Positions 22,646 through 37,600 of a stretch of 64,000 nt of DNA are shown here, one piece after another. Each line of letters opens with the position of its first letter. The stretch's first letter is position 1. The stretch comes from Hermatobates lingyangjiaoensis. Taxonomy: Eukaryota > Arthropoda > Insecta > Hemiptera > Hermatobatidae. The notes beneath the pieces were generated by a model. It was not told where the DNA came from, searched no databases, and was given only the letters and a program-made list of their open reading frames with translations. The DNA lies in NCBI GenBank assembly GCA_026182355.1, contig JAPFBL010000003.1, positions 3,311,001 to 3,375,000 on the forward strand. Direction: 5' to 3'. The position numbers and the translations under genes are program-made.

Positions 22646-25600
22646 CTGCAAACAAAAGAGAAACATCAGGGAACATAATAATCATAATTAAAGTAAAATA
22701 AATTATAATTTAAAAAAAAATCTATGATCACGGTATACAGAGACAAAAGATCCTCAATAAGAATGAAGTAGAGTACAAACTTGTCATATCATATAGTTTA
22801 TGGAACGAAACTAAAAAACAAAACCCATCATTCCTTATAAATTATTTTTAGAGTTCATTTTCAAGAGCAGATGTCCCACTGTCCCTACTTTGCGTTTACA
22901 TACCCAGTGTGTGATGGTTATACTTCAGTGTCTCGGGTTTTGCTACTAATTTGTCAAATGTATATAACCATAGGACTTATCCTTTATTTATCAGGTGCTT
23001 ACAAATTAAGAAGTTGTAATTTGAAGTTCACCCTTTCAAAGTAGGCCAGAATTCTATATTTATGTCCAGTATTTTTGTAAATGAAAAAATGGAAACTCAG
23101 GGTTCAGCTTATTGAAGCCCTGAATCGTTCTAAACTTCCTAGATTATTAGTTATCTACTATCAGTAACTGAAAAAACTATCTATAATTGACTTTTTATTA
23201 GGGAGGACAATCGATAATACAACTGACACTGAAAGTTGTACCACAGACACTCACCCTTAGTTAATGCCTGAGGAGGAACACAAGTGTTCGAAACGCATTG
23301 TTTATTAGCTAATGAAATGAACTGATGTAGATATAAACAGATTGTAGGAGGAGTTTTGTAATTCTGGATTTATGGTTAGCACAACTGGGATGAGATGAGT
23401 ATGGCTGAGGGATTAAAACTGTTTTGTTTATATTCACAATAATAACTAAGTCCGTTCAAAGTTCCCACATTATTTCAAGAACGTACAGTGATCCGTTGTT
23501 TGCTTTCTGAAGATGAAAAACCACTTAACATCTTTTCTCGAATGATTTTAGAGCGTGGCAAAAGTTATAAGAATCGTGGAAATTTTTGTATTTGGTTAGA
23601 ACAGTTCAAGAACGGTCGAATCTCAGTGAACATTCTCATCACTGAACGTTGAAGTGTTAACTCCTTCACTTAAACTAGCACTAACCAAATTATTCGTGAA
23701 GACAGACATGTTACATGTTAGCTGAAGATAAATCAAAAATAGTTTCAGTAAGTGTTGGTACAGTTTATAAAGTTATACAAGATCAAATACCGCAACATTT
23801 TTGAAATGGATTCAACAAGTTAATGCAACAGCACAAGAAAACAAACCCAACGTAGAGAAACTTGATCGCCGTTAGAGAGAAGATGACCCTTTTATAAACA
23901 AGTTTTTAATGTGTGAATCACACATGAAAGGAGTTCACCCTTTTCTGCATAGAAAGGAAGTAAACTCCTTCTCATCTGTCCGAAAGCCATTGCTTTTGGG
24001 CCATTGAAGGCGTCGTCATCTAGTGTATTTACTTGGGAGATCAGTGTATTTATTTTACTGGGGATTATGTTAGGAAATGGCAAAAGCTTCGTTTTGTGAA
24101 CATTTAAATGTCTTTCTAACGTAGTCCAATTAGTTATTATGTGGTACTTACTCATTATGGGTAAAAAGCTTATGAAATGGGCTCCACATATAAATCGTAA
24201 AAAAAACGCGTTTCGAACACGTAGTGTTCTTCCTCATGCATTAACTAAGGGTGAGTGTCTGTAGTACAACTGACACTGAAAGTTCTTCCACAGACACTCA
24301 CCCTTAGTTCATCCCTGAGGAAGAGCATGTGTTCGAAACGCGTTGTTTATACAATGAAACGTTTATATGTGGAGATCATTTCATTAGCTTTTTACCTTGC
24401 AATATTTAAATTTCTTTTTCTTCATGTATTTGTCTCCTTAATTATTTAATGTCCGTCTTATAAATGTAAAAAGGGGGTAACTAGAGTGTACAAGTCCTCT
24501 CTCTAATCACATACAATTAAAAACTGTGATAAGTCACAAAAATATGAATTGTAAGAAACACTGAACAGTATACTCAAAGTTTTTTGTTTATCATTAATCA
24601 ACATTTCTACAAATATAACATTATAATTGTAATATGATATAATTATCATTTCTTTATCAACTTTTTACTGGTTTGAGAAATCGTAAAAATAGTGATATCT
24701 ATTTTTTAACTTTTATTTAAAAGTTAAATAAAAATAGGAGTGCTATTTTCTTTTTAATTTTGGCCGGTTAATAGTATTTCATTATTTTTTTAAAAAAAAA
24801 CATTTATGGAGAACATTCTTTCAAAAATTCCACTTAAAAATCCATACTATAAAAAATATTAGTCTTACAAAACCAGTTTTTAAACGGAACAAAGCGGGAT
24901 GGCATTTATTATATTAAGTAATTTTGCTCAGATCCCAAAAGAGTACATAAAAGGGTAAATTATTATATTAATATTAATTGGAATAAATTATGTCGTAACT
25001 ATTTAAAACAGTTTTACCTCGTATACAGTGTCAAAAGGTTTAGGACTCTGTAAATCAAGAGTTTCTCTTGATGGAGATAGAGGGTCTAATAGGGTTGTAT
25101 ACGGAAAACAACAGATGATATGAGAAATAGTAATGATATAATTTACATTAAAATAAGTAAAAGAAAAAAGTTAATTACAGAAACTGTAATATACGATTCT
25201 ATTGTAAGAATGAAAGTTACTTTAAATTAATTATTTAAGTTGTGAGACAACAAGCTATATAACGATTATTATAGAACTATTTGAATATTGAAGTCCGAAA
25301 GAAGTTTTCAAAAGGTTCCAAGGTGTACTTACGGAAGGAGGAGATTCGTCGTGGAAGGGAGGCGACTCTGCAACCCGCTTTCTCGAGACACTCGGCTGAA
25401 GCAAGCGATCTGCAACATCAATTCAATTCACATGGTATTCACATTAATGTCCTATATGATTACTTTTTAATAAACACTCAACCATTAAATCTGTAAATCA
25501 CTTACTGTTCTGAATAAAAACAAAAAAACAAATATCTTTTTCAAAAATTTTTAATTATTTTTGTTTTATCATGATGTAAAGCAAATGTTTTGGACTATCT

Positions 25601-28600
25601 TTCTCTGTTTTCCTAATTTCTTCCTCTTCAAAAATCAATCCCTCTACTTCTCAATTAATTTCATAAATAATATTTTTAAATTATAATTTACTAAATTTTA
25701 TGCCCAATTCATATCCGAAACAAAAACCAGCAGGCCGTAAAAATAACGTAAAAGATCTTATGCATTACGTTATTAACTTTAAAAAATGTTGTAACGTGAC
25801 TCTTGGAATTAATACAAACACTATTTAATATATATATATATATATTAGTTTAGTCGTTTATATAGTTCATGATCGTTTTATATACGAGTAGTTGTAATCG
25901 TAAATGTAATCGTAAATCAATAGTAAGCATTAGTGTAAAAATAAGTGAAAAAAAAATGAATTATGGACAGCTGTTACATACGCTATCTCCTACCACAAGG
26001 AAATCCATCAGAAAACTGGAAAATCTTTCCAAAAAATTAACCAGAATGGAAATAGGCGAGAAATTCGTAAATATATATATATATGAATTAAACAAAACAA
26101 TAAACAAATATATATTAATTAATTACAATATATTGTGGTATTTAATTCATATTTTATATCAAGAGTTATTGTTGATTATTAATTTATATATATATATATA
26201 CACGCGCTTGGGTGCGCGAGTGTAGCACTACTTTGACAGTTGAACGCTGCCATTATTTGAACTGTGTTAATTTATATTGTTGTTTATTTTTTGTTTATGT
26301 TTTAATTGTTTCGTTTTATTATTACCGTTCACCTGGTGATGGCCAATGTGGTCGAAAGCTTGTGTTTGACTAGTGTCTAATATCGTGGTTTCAATAGTTT
26401 TCTTCAAGGTTGTTTTCCTATTCTCGTTATGACATTAGGTAGATTAATTTATGAGCTACCAGTGGATTACAAGAAAATTATTAGGCAAAAAGAACATCTT
26501 TCTAAGAAGATAATTAATGCTGAAGCCGCTGTGCTTCTTAAATATATATATATATTATATATATATACTATTTTTCTTCATCAAGCTATGGTCCAGCGTC
26601 AAACATTCTCAATAAACACCTTTACTCCATCGTTTCGTCTATATTTGCAGACTAAGTCGTCATTAGTAACAAACTGAAAATGGTCTATTTAAAAATAAAA
26701 AACTAAAGAAATACTAACCTGATACTTCTCTTCCCTTAAGATTCAACTTAATCTGCTGCTTCTGCCCTGAGAGCTGAAAATCATAAAACTAAATTAAGTA
26801 CTCCACGACAATTAACAAGAAATGCCATACCAGTACAGCTAAACTTGATCACCCGAAATAGTCTCCCAGGGCATATGCGATCTCACATACTGAGAGGTGT
26901 TTTAATCTTAAATCGACAAGTTTACGTGAACAAATTATTTATAATCTGTGGTCTATCCATATGAGGAATGGCTAAAACGCGGCTTCCAAACCGCATCTAG
27001 ATTTTGGCCCTCGATAACTGAGTTCTGCTTTTGTAATCTCATTTAATATAAATTCGTCGAGAAGACAATTTTTTGAAAAAGGCATATTTCTGTATTTTTT
27101 AACGAGTTTGAATTAATTGTAACATATATTTTATAACATCTTTGACTCTGAGATCGTGAGAATCACACAAGATTCATGAATAGCCCTAGTCTTGTAATAA
27201 TTTGGTCTTGAATAATTATTCTTACTTGATTTTAAACAGTTGCACCGTTAGTATAATTTTTATTGTAAATTTAACCTGAGCAAGACACAACGTATTTGAA
27301 GACTGTTTAACACAACTTCTTTTACACCGAGAATTTTCATTTTAAAACCGAGTTTAAGTATATGTTTTTATTATACTTAAACAACGAACAAGCCTATATG
27401 GTTTATTTATTTCGGATGACACTCAGGGATTTGACTAAGTACATTTCACTGAATATCATCACTGATTATTACTAAGTTTTTAACATTATTATTATATATT
27501 GACATACAATATATAAAGAGAGACTGTCACTAATATCACTTTATAAAACGTAACATTTTGTTCAGTACATTGTTTGAACTCTCGTCAACATTATTAAACT
27601 CCAAATGATCACATTTATTATGCGCTCATAAGTGCACTATGCCATTTATATATCAGTTATATACCATTATTGGCACCACAGCCTTATTAGTCATATTATA
27701 CAAATACAATACTTTTTATTAAAACATTCATATTTTCAGTATGATTAGTGAAGCATACCTTAAGAGCATCCATTGCTTTCACCTTCATTGCCCTTGCAAA
27801 TTCTTCATTCAAACTAATTTTCTTACGCCCTAAAAACAAAGTGTCATTTAAAATTATGTATTAACTATTACATACCTAAATAACAAAAATTAAAAAGCAT
27901 GGTTTTTCTACTAATACAGCATTGTCATACTACCAATTATTGAGGATGGAGGTGAGAAACACCCTGATACTGATTACTCAAAGGATAATATAAACATATT
28001 CTATTGAACATGAAACATGAGAATGTTCGGCCCACTTGTTCCTTTTTCTATGTCCGTACCGAAGACATCTTTATATGGTAACTTGATGAACTCCAATAAT
28101 ACTTTCGAATCTTTCTGCTCCTCCATTTATTTCACAAATCATAACTCACTCACAACTACAACCTTTATAGACATCAGTTTGAATAAATATCAATTTGACA
28201 TCGAGCATCAAAAAAGGAATTATCGTCATCCTCTGATTGAGATCAATTCAAATAAGAGATCAATTCTGCGAGCTTTTTATATTTATCTCAATCATATTTG
28301 CAATTAGTTTTGATACATATTCATATGATAAAAATTTCAGGAATTTAGAATGTTGAAAAGGGGACCGATCAATCAATGATCCCCTTTTGATTGTAGGGGA
28401 TGAAAATAATTTCATCTACATTTTATGCATATGAAAAGCATAAACTAATTTTTCATGCTTTTTTTTACATAAAACTTGAACAGGTAAATAATCATGAAAA
28501 TGAAAGCCTTCCGAATTATATTGGATGTCTCTTAGACATTCAAAAGAAATAAAAAAAACTAACGGATATAAGACACGGACGCACCAGAACAAGGAAGCTG

Positions 28601-31600
28601 GGCATTAAAACAGCCGACACAACACCTCCATTTATGTGATTATATTAATAAATATTAGAAAGCGCAAGAACTGTTCGATTAGTGAACGGTAGAAACTAAT
28701 TGAAAAATATAATATAACATCAAAATGTAGTAGGTTACCATGCTTTTGAGGCTGAGGTGACGGACTGGAGGACCTAGAACTCGATCTGGAACTGGAGTCG
28801 TCACTGGAAGATGAGTCATCACTAGAATTACTGGAACTAGAAGGCCTAGTGTAACGAGGACTCATGGCAGCTAAGAAGCGAGCTGTCAGTCCATCCCTTC
28901 TGCGAAAAGTCAACATTAACATGTCTGTCACATCAACAAAGACCAAAGATTATAACATGATAAGATACGAGGAGGGAGGGTGGTTGAACTGCACATCACA
29001 CCACGCCTCAACATCAACGTTTCTATGTATTTTCATATCTTCCTCAGGTATGCAAGAAGCATGTTGCCTATACACAACAATATGCATCCAAGGTACAATT
29101 TAAAAATATTTCCAACTACAAATTTTAGTTTACTTACTTTTTATATTTGCTATCACATTTATATTATTGGATAACGGAAGTGAAACTATGAATAAGTAAG
29201 AAAGATGCAACTTTAGATAGTAGTATATGCTATGAAATAATGGTAAATAATATGACAAGGTTGTAACCGAGCCGATAATAAACGAATTATGATGGGAGTT
29301 TTCATTAAATCTTCATTGCCTATATACACGTTAGAAATCATTCAGAGAACAGCAGGTATACAATGACTAACCAATGGAAGGAGTGTGACATTACTGTACA
29401 TTGGGATTAATATCTGTTGACAAATTGCACTTAATTCATGCACTTTGACTATCACAACATTTTACGGATCATTTCTTTAATCACTCGTACTCCTACATAT
29501 GTTTTCATATTACCTCCGGATTCTAGAAATCAAACGCAAGGTTGAAAAAACAGACATATTTGACTAGGGCACTAAGTTTGCTTTCCCCTTATGTCAGTTT
29601 TATGATGAGAACTCTATTTTCTACTATCTACTATTTTCTAAGTACACCCTCATTCGTCTTAAATATTTTATGACAATAGTACAATGTATTTTATAGACTA
29701 GGTTACTTTATTCAACTTTCATACAAACTTGTTCATGTCTAACTACCAATATTTGAAAACATGTGTTAAAAGGAACACCTCTGCTGTTTACTTTTTCTAT
29801 ATGCTCCAAATTTGTCTTGCAACTATATCAACGGTAATAGGAAATACAAAAAACTAAATTCAAATCGGGTTAATTAACGAATTTTATAATCTTTGCGAAT
29901 TATTTAATACTTTTGAATTGTACCTAGAATGTGTATTGTGTAGGTTCCACAAACTATTTTTTTATCGTTTTCTTTTTAAAAACAAACGAGAAAGATGTAA
30001 CACATCTAGAAATGTTCCAGTGAAGGTGCAGTCCATACCCAAACCAAACCCAAAAACTTTATCAATAGATTAATTTTGGGTATTGAGATTAAGATAATTA
30101 CTGTATTTTCCGGATTATAAGTCGCGATTTTTTTCATAGTTTGAAATTATTAAAACATTATTACCGGCATATCTTTTCACATGTTATATTCACAGTAAAT
30201 GCTATCTTAACATAATGTTATTTTAATGTTCTCAGTTGTATTACGTCAACATATTCATACCGTTCAGCCTGTTGTTGCCTCTATTCTATTTTTATATTAA
30301 ATTGTTCGTCTTTTCAATTTTAAATGCATTCCTGGTGTTCTTGGTATTGGGTTTTATACATTTCCCCCAAAAATGCGACTTATATATATATATTCCTTTT
30401 TTACTATGCATTTTATGGCTGGTGCGACTTGTACCCCGGAATACGGTAGCACGGATATCAAAAGTTTGTTAATAAGTTAATTAATAGAAAATGAGAAGAA
30501 AGTCAGTTAAATAGATAATTTGAGTACTAAATAATTAAGTAGAAGGCAGAAAATTTTGCAGTTTCTATTCACCTGTCAGGTGGTGTAGGGTTTCTCCTAG
30601 GAGATATTCTAGAAGACCTCGGACTAGGTGCCGGGGGATTCATGTGCAATGACCTGTCAAAGTCAGAGTTCCTCTTGTCGGAGACTGAAAGAAAGAAAAA
30701 CTCCTCAATAAAAATAAATTTAAATAGATTAAATGACGAATGCACTGCACGAAACAACAATAATTCACATCTAATAAACATTTTTAAAAATCCTTTTTAG
30801 CATGAAGTAACTTTTTGTTATAATGCAATTTGTTCTCCTAATATTAGAAGGTAGAGTGTACGCCGCTTAATGTTATCACTTTTGTAAACAATAACAATAA
30901 CTGATTGATAATATTAACCGAAGAAATGGAAATTGCCATTTTTCTGTTTGTTAGGCTAAAGCTACACGTACAGCAAAAAAAAAAAACAAACTCAAATAAA
31001 TGAAATATGTAGTAAATAGTAAATTTATAAGTTAAAGCGATACTATTTAAACTATAAGAAATCCATTACGTTATTTTATTTAGTAAATCGTCCGGTTTTG
31101 GCTGCTTTTCATCTTTTCGCAACAAATCATTTATTAAGGACTCGTACTCATAAAGTTCAAGTTCAGAAGATCTGTTTTGCACTCCAAATAGTAACATGCG
31201 AAGAGCTTGCCACATTTCCTTATTTGCTGGAATGCACACTGCTGGTTAATCATTCTCTACTTCATCGTCACTGCCTACTTTATTCTCCCCAGCCTGTGTA
31301 ACAGCATCGCAGACGTCACCATCCGTTACCTTTGCAGCCATCTGGAGGCTATTGTCCACCAGCATCCACTCTTCCAAGTCTGTCTGCGTCATGACACTAG
31401 GTTTTTTACTAACAATGCCCCTCTATTGTTGCGGTTGTTGTGGTATACACCACCTTTCTTGAAACAGTTTTAAATTTGTTTCTTCTGAAACATGCTTCCG
31501 AGTCACCTTCTCAGATATGTGTAAATCATATTTTCAAAGCGAATTCAACTTCAGTGTCTTTTCCAGGCCGTCTTCTTTTGCATAAGAAATTTTAGTTCCC

Positions 31601-34600
31601 TTTGATGTCCATCTCGAGGTTTGTGCGACTTTTTAAAATTTGAGCGGCTGGGATATTTGTATTTTTGCATCAACCTAACGTTGCCCCATCAAGTAGTAGC
31701 TTTTTTCTTTAATGCTTAAATATCTACGTTTCAACTTGAAAATCAATGAAACAAAAAAGGTTACTGTCACAGAGCCATTTTTAATGTAAATTTGTTCTAT
31801 GCGTCAGATCGCTTGTCCCTACTGGTTGTCTGGTAACGGTAACTGAAACTGAGTGACTCATGCGACAGTTAAAAAAAGCACAAAACTGAAGAAGAGCATT
31901 GAAATAAGGAAATCTTATCTCTTGATTTGATATAGATGAAATCAGGATTCCTATAACAGCTTCCCATTAGGAATTTACGCTGGAACTGAACTCAACGAAT
32001 AAGTCTCTAGGCTTGAAAAATGATTAATAACAATAACCGTTGTACTCATTAGAAGAGGTATATTTGTAATGCATATTGTATGTTGGGGCGGGGATCAAGA
32101 ATTCCGGCAATATTAACCGACTGATAATAATTTTTGATAGCTCGTTCATCCTTCAGGGAAGTACATATAAAAGTTATATCTTGCTTCTTCTCTTGATTAC
32201 AATACGTGTAAAAATACGGGACAAGTTCATCAAGGATTTTCTGTGTTTTCATTCGGCTAGTTGTTTAATCTGGTATTTTTGTTTATTTACTTTTGGCCGT
32301 TTCACCCATAGTTTGTTTACAAATGTATTTGTTAAAAAAACAAAAGAAAATAGAACAGACAACAGAACAAAACATTTACTGTAATCGATATGCGAACTGC
32401 CGTACACTATATAAATTGAAATAAATATATTGTTTTGTTCAGTACCCTACATAATTTTGTTGTTAACAATGGTAGGATCAGCTTCAGATTCAGGTGGAAT
32501 ATATTTAAGTTAACACTGAAGTCGGAATAAGTATTGATTTTACGACAATGGCTTCGAACCAACATTTTTATGAACAAATAACTTACATAACTTACAAATA
32601 ACATAAGAAAAGATTTCCAAGTTGAATATATTTTGATAGAGTTATAGAAGTTCATTCATACCTATGGCAACATGATTAATATCAGTCTCTTCAAATGCTT
32701 TCCTACCTCTGGAGAAAGGCGATTTCACTTTTCTGCTTCTTTTCCTTCGGGGTGATCGTGAACTTGTCGAGCTTCTCGATCTGTCCGAAGGACTTCTACT
32801 GTACGAACTAAGACTGGAACTTCCGGATGAACTGCTGCTACGGTGAACAAAAACTGGAGTCAGTTAAATGTATATAAGGCATTCTCTGGGTAACAACGTC
32901 TAGGTGATAAAATTGATTATAATCGAAGATGAAGCTTTTGCAAGCTAGTATCATGCATAAAACTCTCTGTATTTATATACTACAATATTAAATAACTATA
33001 ATATAAACTAGTATATTATTTATAATATATAAACCTATTTTACCACTTATTCCATTTTATATAAATAGATTACCTATTATTCCTATGAACACAAAACCTA
33101 AGAATTTATTGGGGAAAGTATTATGTCTCTACACAAAAAAGTTTATTATAAAAAACCAGTAACGGGTTTCGAACAATTGATGTTCTTCTTCAGGTTACAT
33201 CTGCTCTGCTGGGAGGTTATTCAGTGGGTGAGACCAAGCAAGGACTATGAATTTATGCATTAAAAAAACCTTTTAAATTATTACACATTTTCTTGAAGAA
33301 AAAATTAGTTTTATAATGAATATATACATTTTAATTCCCTATCTTAACACATAATGTCTGCATATTTTATTTTTTTTATATAAGTTTTACCGGTAATAAG
33401 GTGCAAGTTTAATAATGCACCTTATTTTATTAATTAACAGGAAGTCAATTATGCAAATATAGCTTTGCCAAATTTTGAACAATCAACATATAAATATTGA
33501 GTTATTGTTAACTTCACAATGATGTTTTACTTCCACCACTGTATCATTGAATAAAATAATTATATCTTGGAAATTCTCTTGAAGAGATTGCTTCCATCAC
33601 GGAATACTCAAATAAGTAAAAATCTCCTGGATGAACAAGCCCAATTAATAGTCCTGTATAAAGGTGGGAGAAAAGTAAATGAAGAAACTGACCGACTTAA
33701 TCCTGACGATGGAAAATTTAGTCCAGCGGCTAATAATTATTGACTGTAATTACAAGTATCAGTAGGTATGAGTCGACTCACCTAGACGAAGAATATGATG
33801 ATCTGGACGAATACGACTTCCTCTTCTGGGGAGATTTCGACCTCATCCAGGGATCAGCCCACTCGTCTCCTCTCCCTCCCGACTTCGTGCGACGACTGCT
33901 TCTGCAAGCCAACACACATGACAACATTTCCCTAGGTACTACTTTAATCCGTGCTGGTGAACCTATGAACCACTGCCCAGGCACCGACTAACAAAAGCTT
34001 ACATCATATTTGTTATATAAACTTTTATGAAAATAAAACGCATATTTGAAAATATTAAGATATAAAAGCAAATGTATATATTATTAATATACAAAAATTA
34101 ATGTCAAGTTTAATGACTATGCAACTTCATGCAGCTTTTGAATGAATTCAAAAAAACTTCAGAAAAATTAACAACATAGTAATACTATTAAAAATAATTC
34201 ATTTTCATATCAAAGATTAAAATTTTTACATTTTAGTAATTTTTTCTGTTGAAAGTACTTAATGCTTTCAATTCTGATTATCATTTCTTTCCTCAAACCA
34301 AGGGGAACTGCTATCAGGTCCTGAATGACACCTCCCTTTGCAAAACTACATATACATGATCGAGCTAGGATAGAAAAACCTATCCTGCTACTCCCTCCAG
34401 CCAGTCTACTCTATGCGAGATTCACTCATGACAAACACTTAGTCTCTTTATCCTTAAAACTTTCTGTTTTTCTCTCAACAAATAACTTTCATTTGAACTC
34501 ACTAATCCTCCTGGATGTTAACATCTTAAATGGCAGGACTCTCACTTCTCCCAATGCCAATGTCAAAAATATCTTCACTTCCATAGCTACCACCCATCCA

Positions 34601-37600
34601 ATATCAACAAATTTGTCCTCATTGCTTTTCCATCCAAATTCATCGTATATACAATTATCTCTAGAAACAGCAGTACCACATCGACAACTCAGAGAAAAAA
34701 AATGCTTAACAGAGCAATTCTGCTAGATTTGTAATGTTTCTTACCTTCCCAGCAGCCTTTTTAAAAACTTCAAATTATAACTAAACCCAAGATTTCTTTT
34801 CTTATGACTACTTTCTTCCGTGTCGTCGATAAGGTCATGAATAACACCAAGGGTATCTTTTCACTACCCTCTTCTCCCTCTCAACTTCAACTGTCTCTCA
34901 ACAACCCCCAATGTCACATGTTCCTAATGGTCTTCAATTATGAATTTGTTTGCCATGGTACAACAGACTTGCTTCCAAAGCCGCCTGTCATTAATCACGT
35001 GACCTTTAATTAAGCTTGCACACTTATTTCTATCTCTACCCTGTTAATAACTACCCTATTTCTAAGTCACCCTGATAATCCTAATGGGTAAACTTTTGCC
35101 GAACGGATTCATTCTATTTTAATAAAATTTAAAAAATTCATTTCTGTTGTAAATATACGGATATTACACTTCATTCTTATAGTCCCGGAAAAAACACAAA
35201 ACTAGTGAAACATATAATTTTAGTATAAATTAAATTGTATCTTAAAACTTTCTAACTTCATATATTATCTGGTTTTGACTAGTTTTGCATCCCCTCTATA
35301 TTCAGAAGCAACCTTGAATAATATATAGTTATGACTAGGAAAGATGAAGGGATACGAAGAATGCAAGGCAATATACTAAGCCTTCATTCAATAGTTATGA
35401 ATAGTGAAATGTGACCTGGAAGGTGGTGGAGAAGCACTGGGGTAGTGGGCCTTTTCAGACGTGCGGCCGCCACCGGGCTCAGCGCCTTCCCGGCTGTAGC
35501 GCCTCTTGCGCACCCGCTCCCCACCTCGCTCTCTGTCCACTCCCTCGTAGTAGTCGTACTCATCCCTGTACTGCACTCGACTGCCCTGAAACCCAAAATC
35601 AAATATTACACTATGTATTTAAGGAAACATCAAAATATCTCAATTAAGCCTGAAAATTAAAATGCTTATGAACAGTGTTAAAAATAAAAAGTTACTCGAG
35701 TTCTGAATAACTCTCATCCTCCTCATATTCATTTTTATTAAAGTGGCTTCCTAAATGTAATAATACATTTATTCTGTCTGTCTTTTTCCATCTCTCTGTG
35801 TCTACTCTTGTAATTAATGTACTGGTACCACTAACTGAACTCAGTATATGGTACACTGACTTGAGATTTTTCATATTCCTTAAATCTATTAAATCTATTT
35901 TCTATGTCAACTCAATATCACTTAGAAATAAACACAATTGTTTTGAAGATATACGTGTTTATATAAAAAAAAATGGAACAATTTGGTTAGGTTTTCCATA
36001 TGGAAAAAAAAGAAACACTGATTGATTTATAGTTGTAACATATTAATTACCAAAATAAGTTCAAGGACCTTAAAAACTATAAATTATATCAGACGGTCTG
36101 ATTAATTTCACAATCCCTCAGTTAAAAGGGAGGGTTGAAAGTTAAGAGTACCTGGTGACGCGAAGGGTAAGGAATCATTGGTTCATAGTGCTGGGATATC
36201 GGAGGAACTGCATAGTATCCTCTACTCTGGTAACCAGGTCCTCTGAATCCCCTCTCATCCATTTTGTTATACCTGAAATTTATATCAATAAGACAACGTG
36301 CATCTTTGCTAAATGAATTGAACTTATTGTTAGTTAAAGCTTAGGCGACCTGATAAATCTATGTAATAAATCTTGAAGGAAAAATAAAGAAACCAACATT
36401 GAGGACGATCACCCCAAACTCTTGAATTATGGAAAACAGGTATCTACCCATACACCAGTTGTCAGCGGGTCTACAACAGTTTAGGGAGCCTACTCTCGAA
36501 TGTAGCGCTCAAGGACTACACAATAGAAATGAATGCTTAGAGTACCACCCATGGAAAGCAGTTGAACACTACTATGAAAAGTGTTCAATGGTCTACTATG
36601 AAAAGTACTGTTCCTGGTTTCTATTCTTTACAATGTGCACAATAATATATCCTCAGGGACATTCTCAGAGAGGTGACCATAGAAGTGCTTATAGAAACTA
36701 CAACAGAAAAGAATCTAAGAATAATACAACTACAATCTAAGAATATTAGTATACTAAGTAGTGCTCAGAGAGTCTAAAATGGAAAGTAGTGGTCTCGGAG
36801 CCTACTGTAGTAAGTAGGACCCATGGATCCGACAAAGGAAATCTAGTTCTCAGGGAGCGTTACTTAAGGTAGTATTTGGCTCAAGGAACCTTCTAAAGTA
36901 AATAGAACCACTGGATCCGACAATGGAATGTAGTTCACGGGGAGCGCTACTTAAGGTAGTTGTACTCAAGGAGACTACTACTAAAGTAAGTAGAACCACT
37001 GGAGCCGACAATGGAATGTAGTTCACGGGGAGCGCTACTTAAGGTAGTTGTTCTCAAGGAGACTACTACTAATGTAAGTAGGACCACTGGAGTTGACAAT
37101 GGAATGTAGTGCACAGGGAGTACTACTTAAGGTAGTAGTGCTTGAGGAGCCTACCATAGTAATAGTGCAGGGAGCAAATAACAGGAAGTAGTAATTATGG
37201 AGCATAATATTAAGTTCATTCAAATTATCAAATTCATACATATTGTTAATACCACTGAGGTTAGTATGATTAATATTAGAAATAGAATAAACCATCTTAC
37301 CTCTTATACTGCTGTTGGAGCTGTATACGAGGGAAGACGGTTTATTCTATTTCTCATATTAATAAAATTATTAATGTCATTTACAAGGAAACTACTACGA
37401 GTATAGGATCAATGAGAAAGAGCCTAAATAGAAACCAGTGCATATGATCCTACAATTTACGTCATGACAAGGTGGTCAGTCTACATTGGAAAGTAGAGCA
37501 CTCGGAGTCTAGTAGAGGCTAAAATGTAAAGTATTTGATAGGCAAACTTACAATGCAAAGTAGTTCATAGGGAGTCTGGCATGGAAAGTAGTACTCAGAG

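Noticed and set aside
23892..24155. 87-codon minus-strand ORF between the mariner relic and the hammerhead pair
   Set aside because: No recognisable domain and no splice support; probably fortuitous or a transposon scrap that I cannot name.
34325..34726. 133-codon plus-strand ORF inside ZC3H18 intron 8
   Set aside because: No domain, pyrimidine-driven composition and antisense to a confirmed gene; kept only as a note on the intron.
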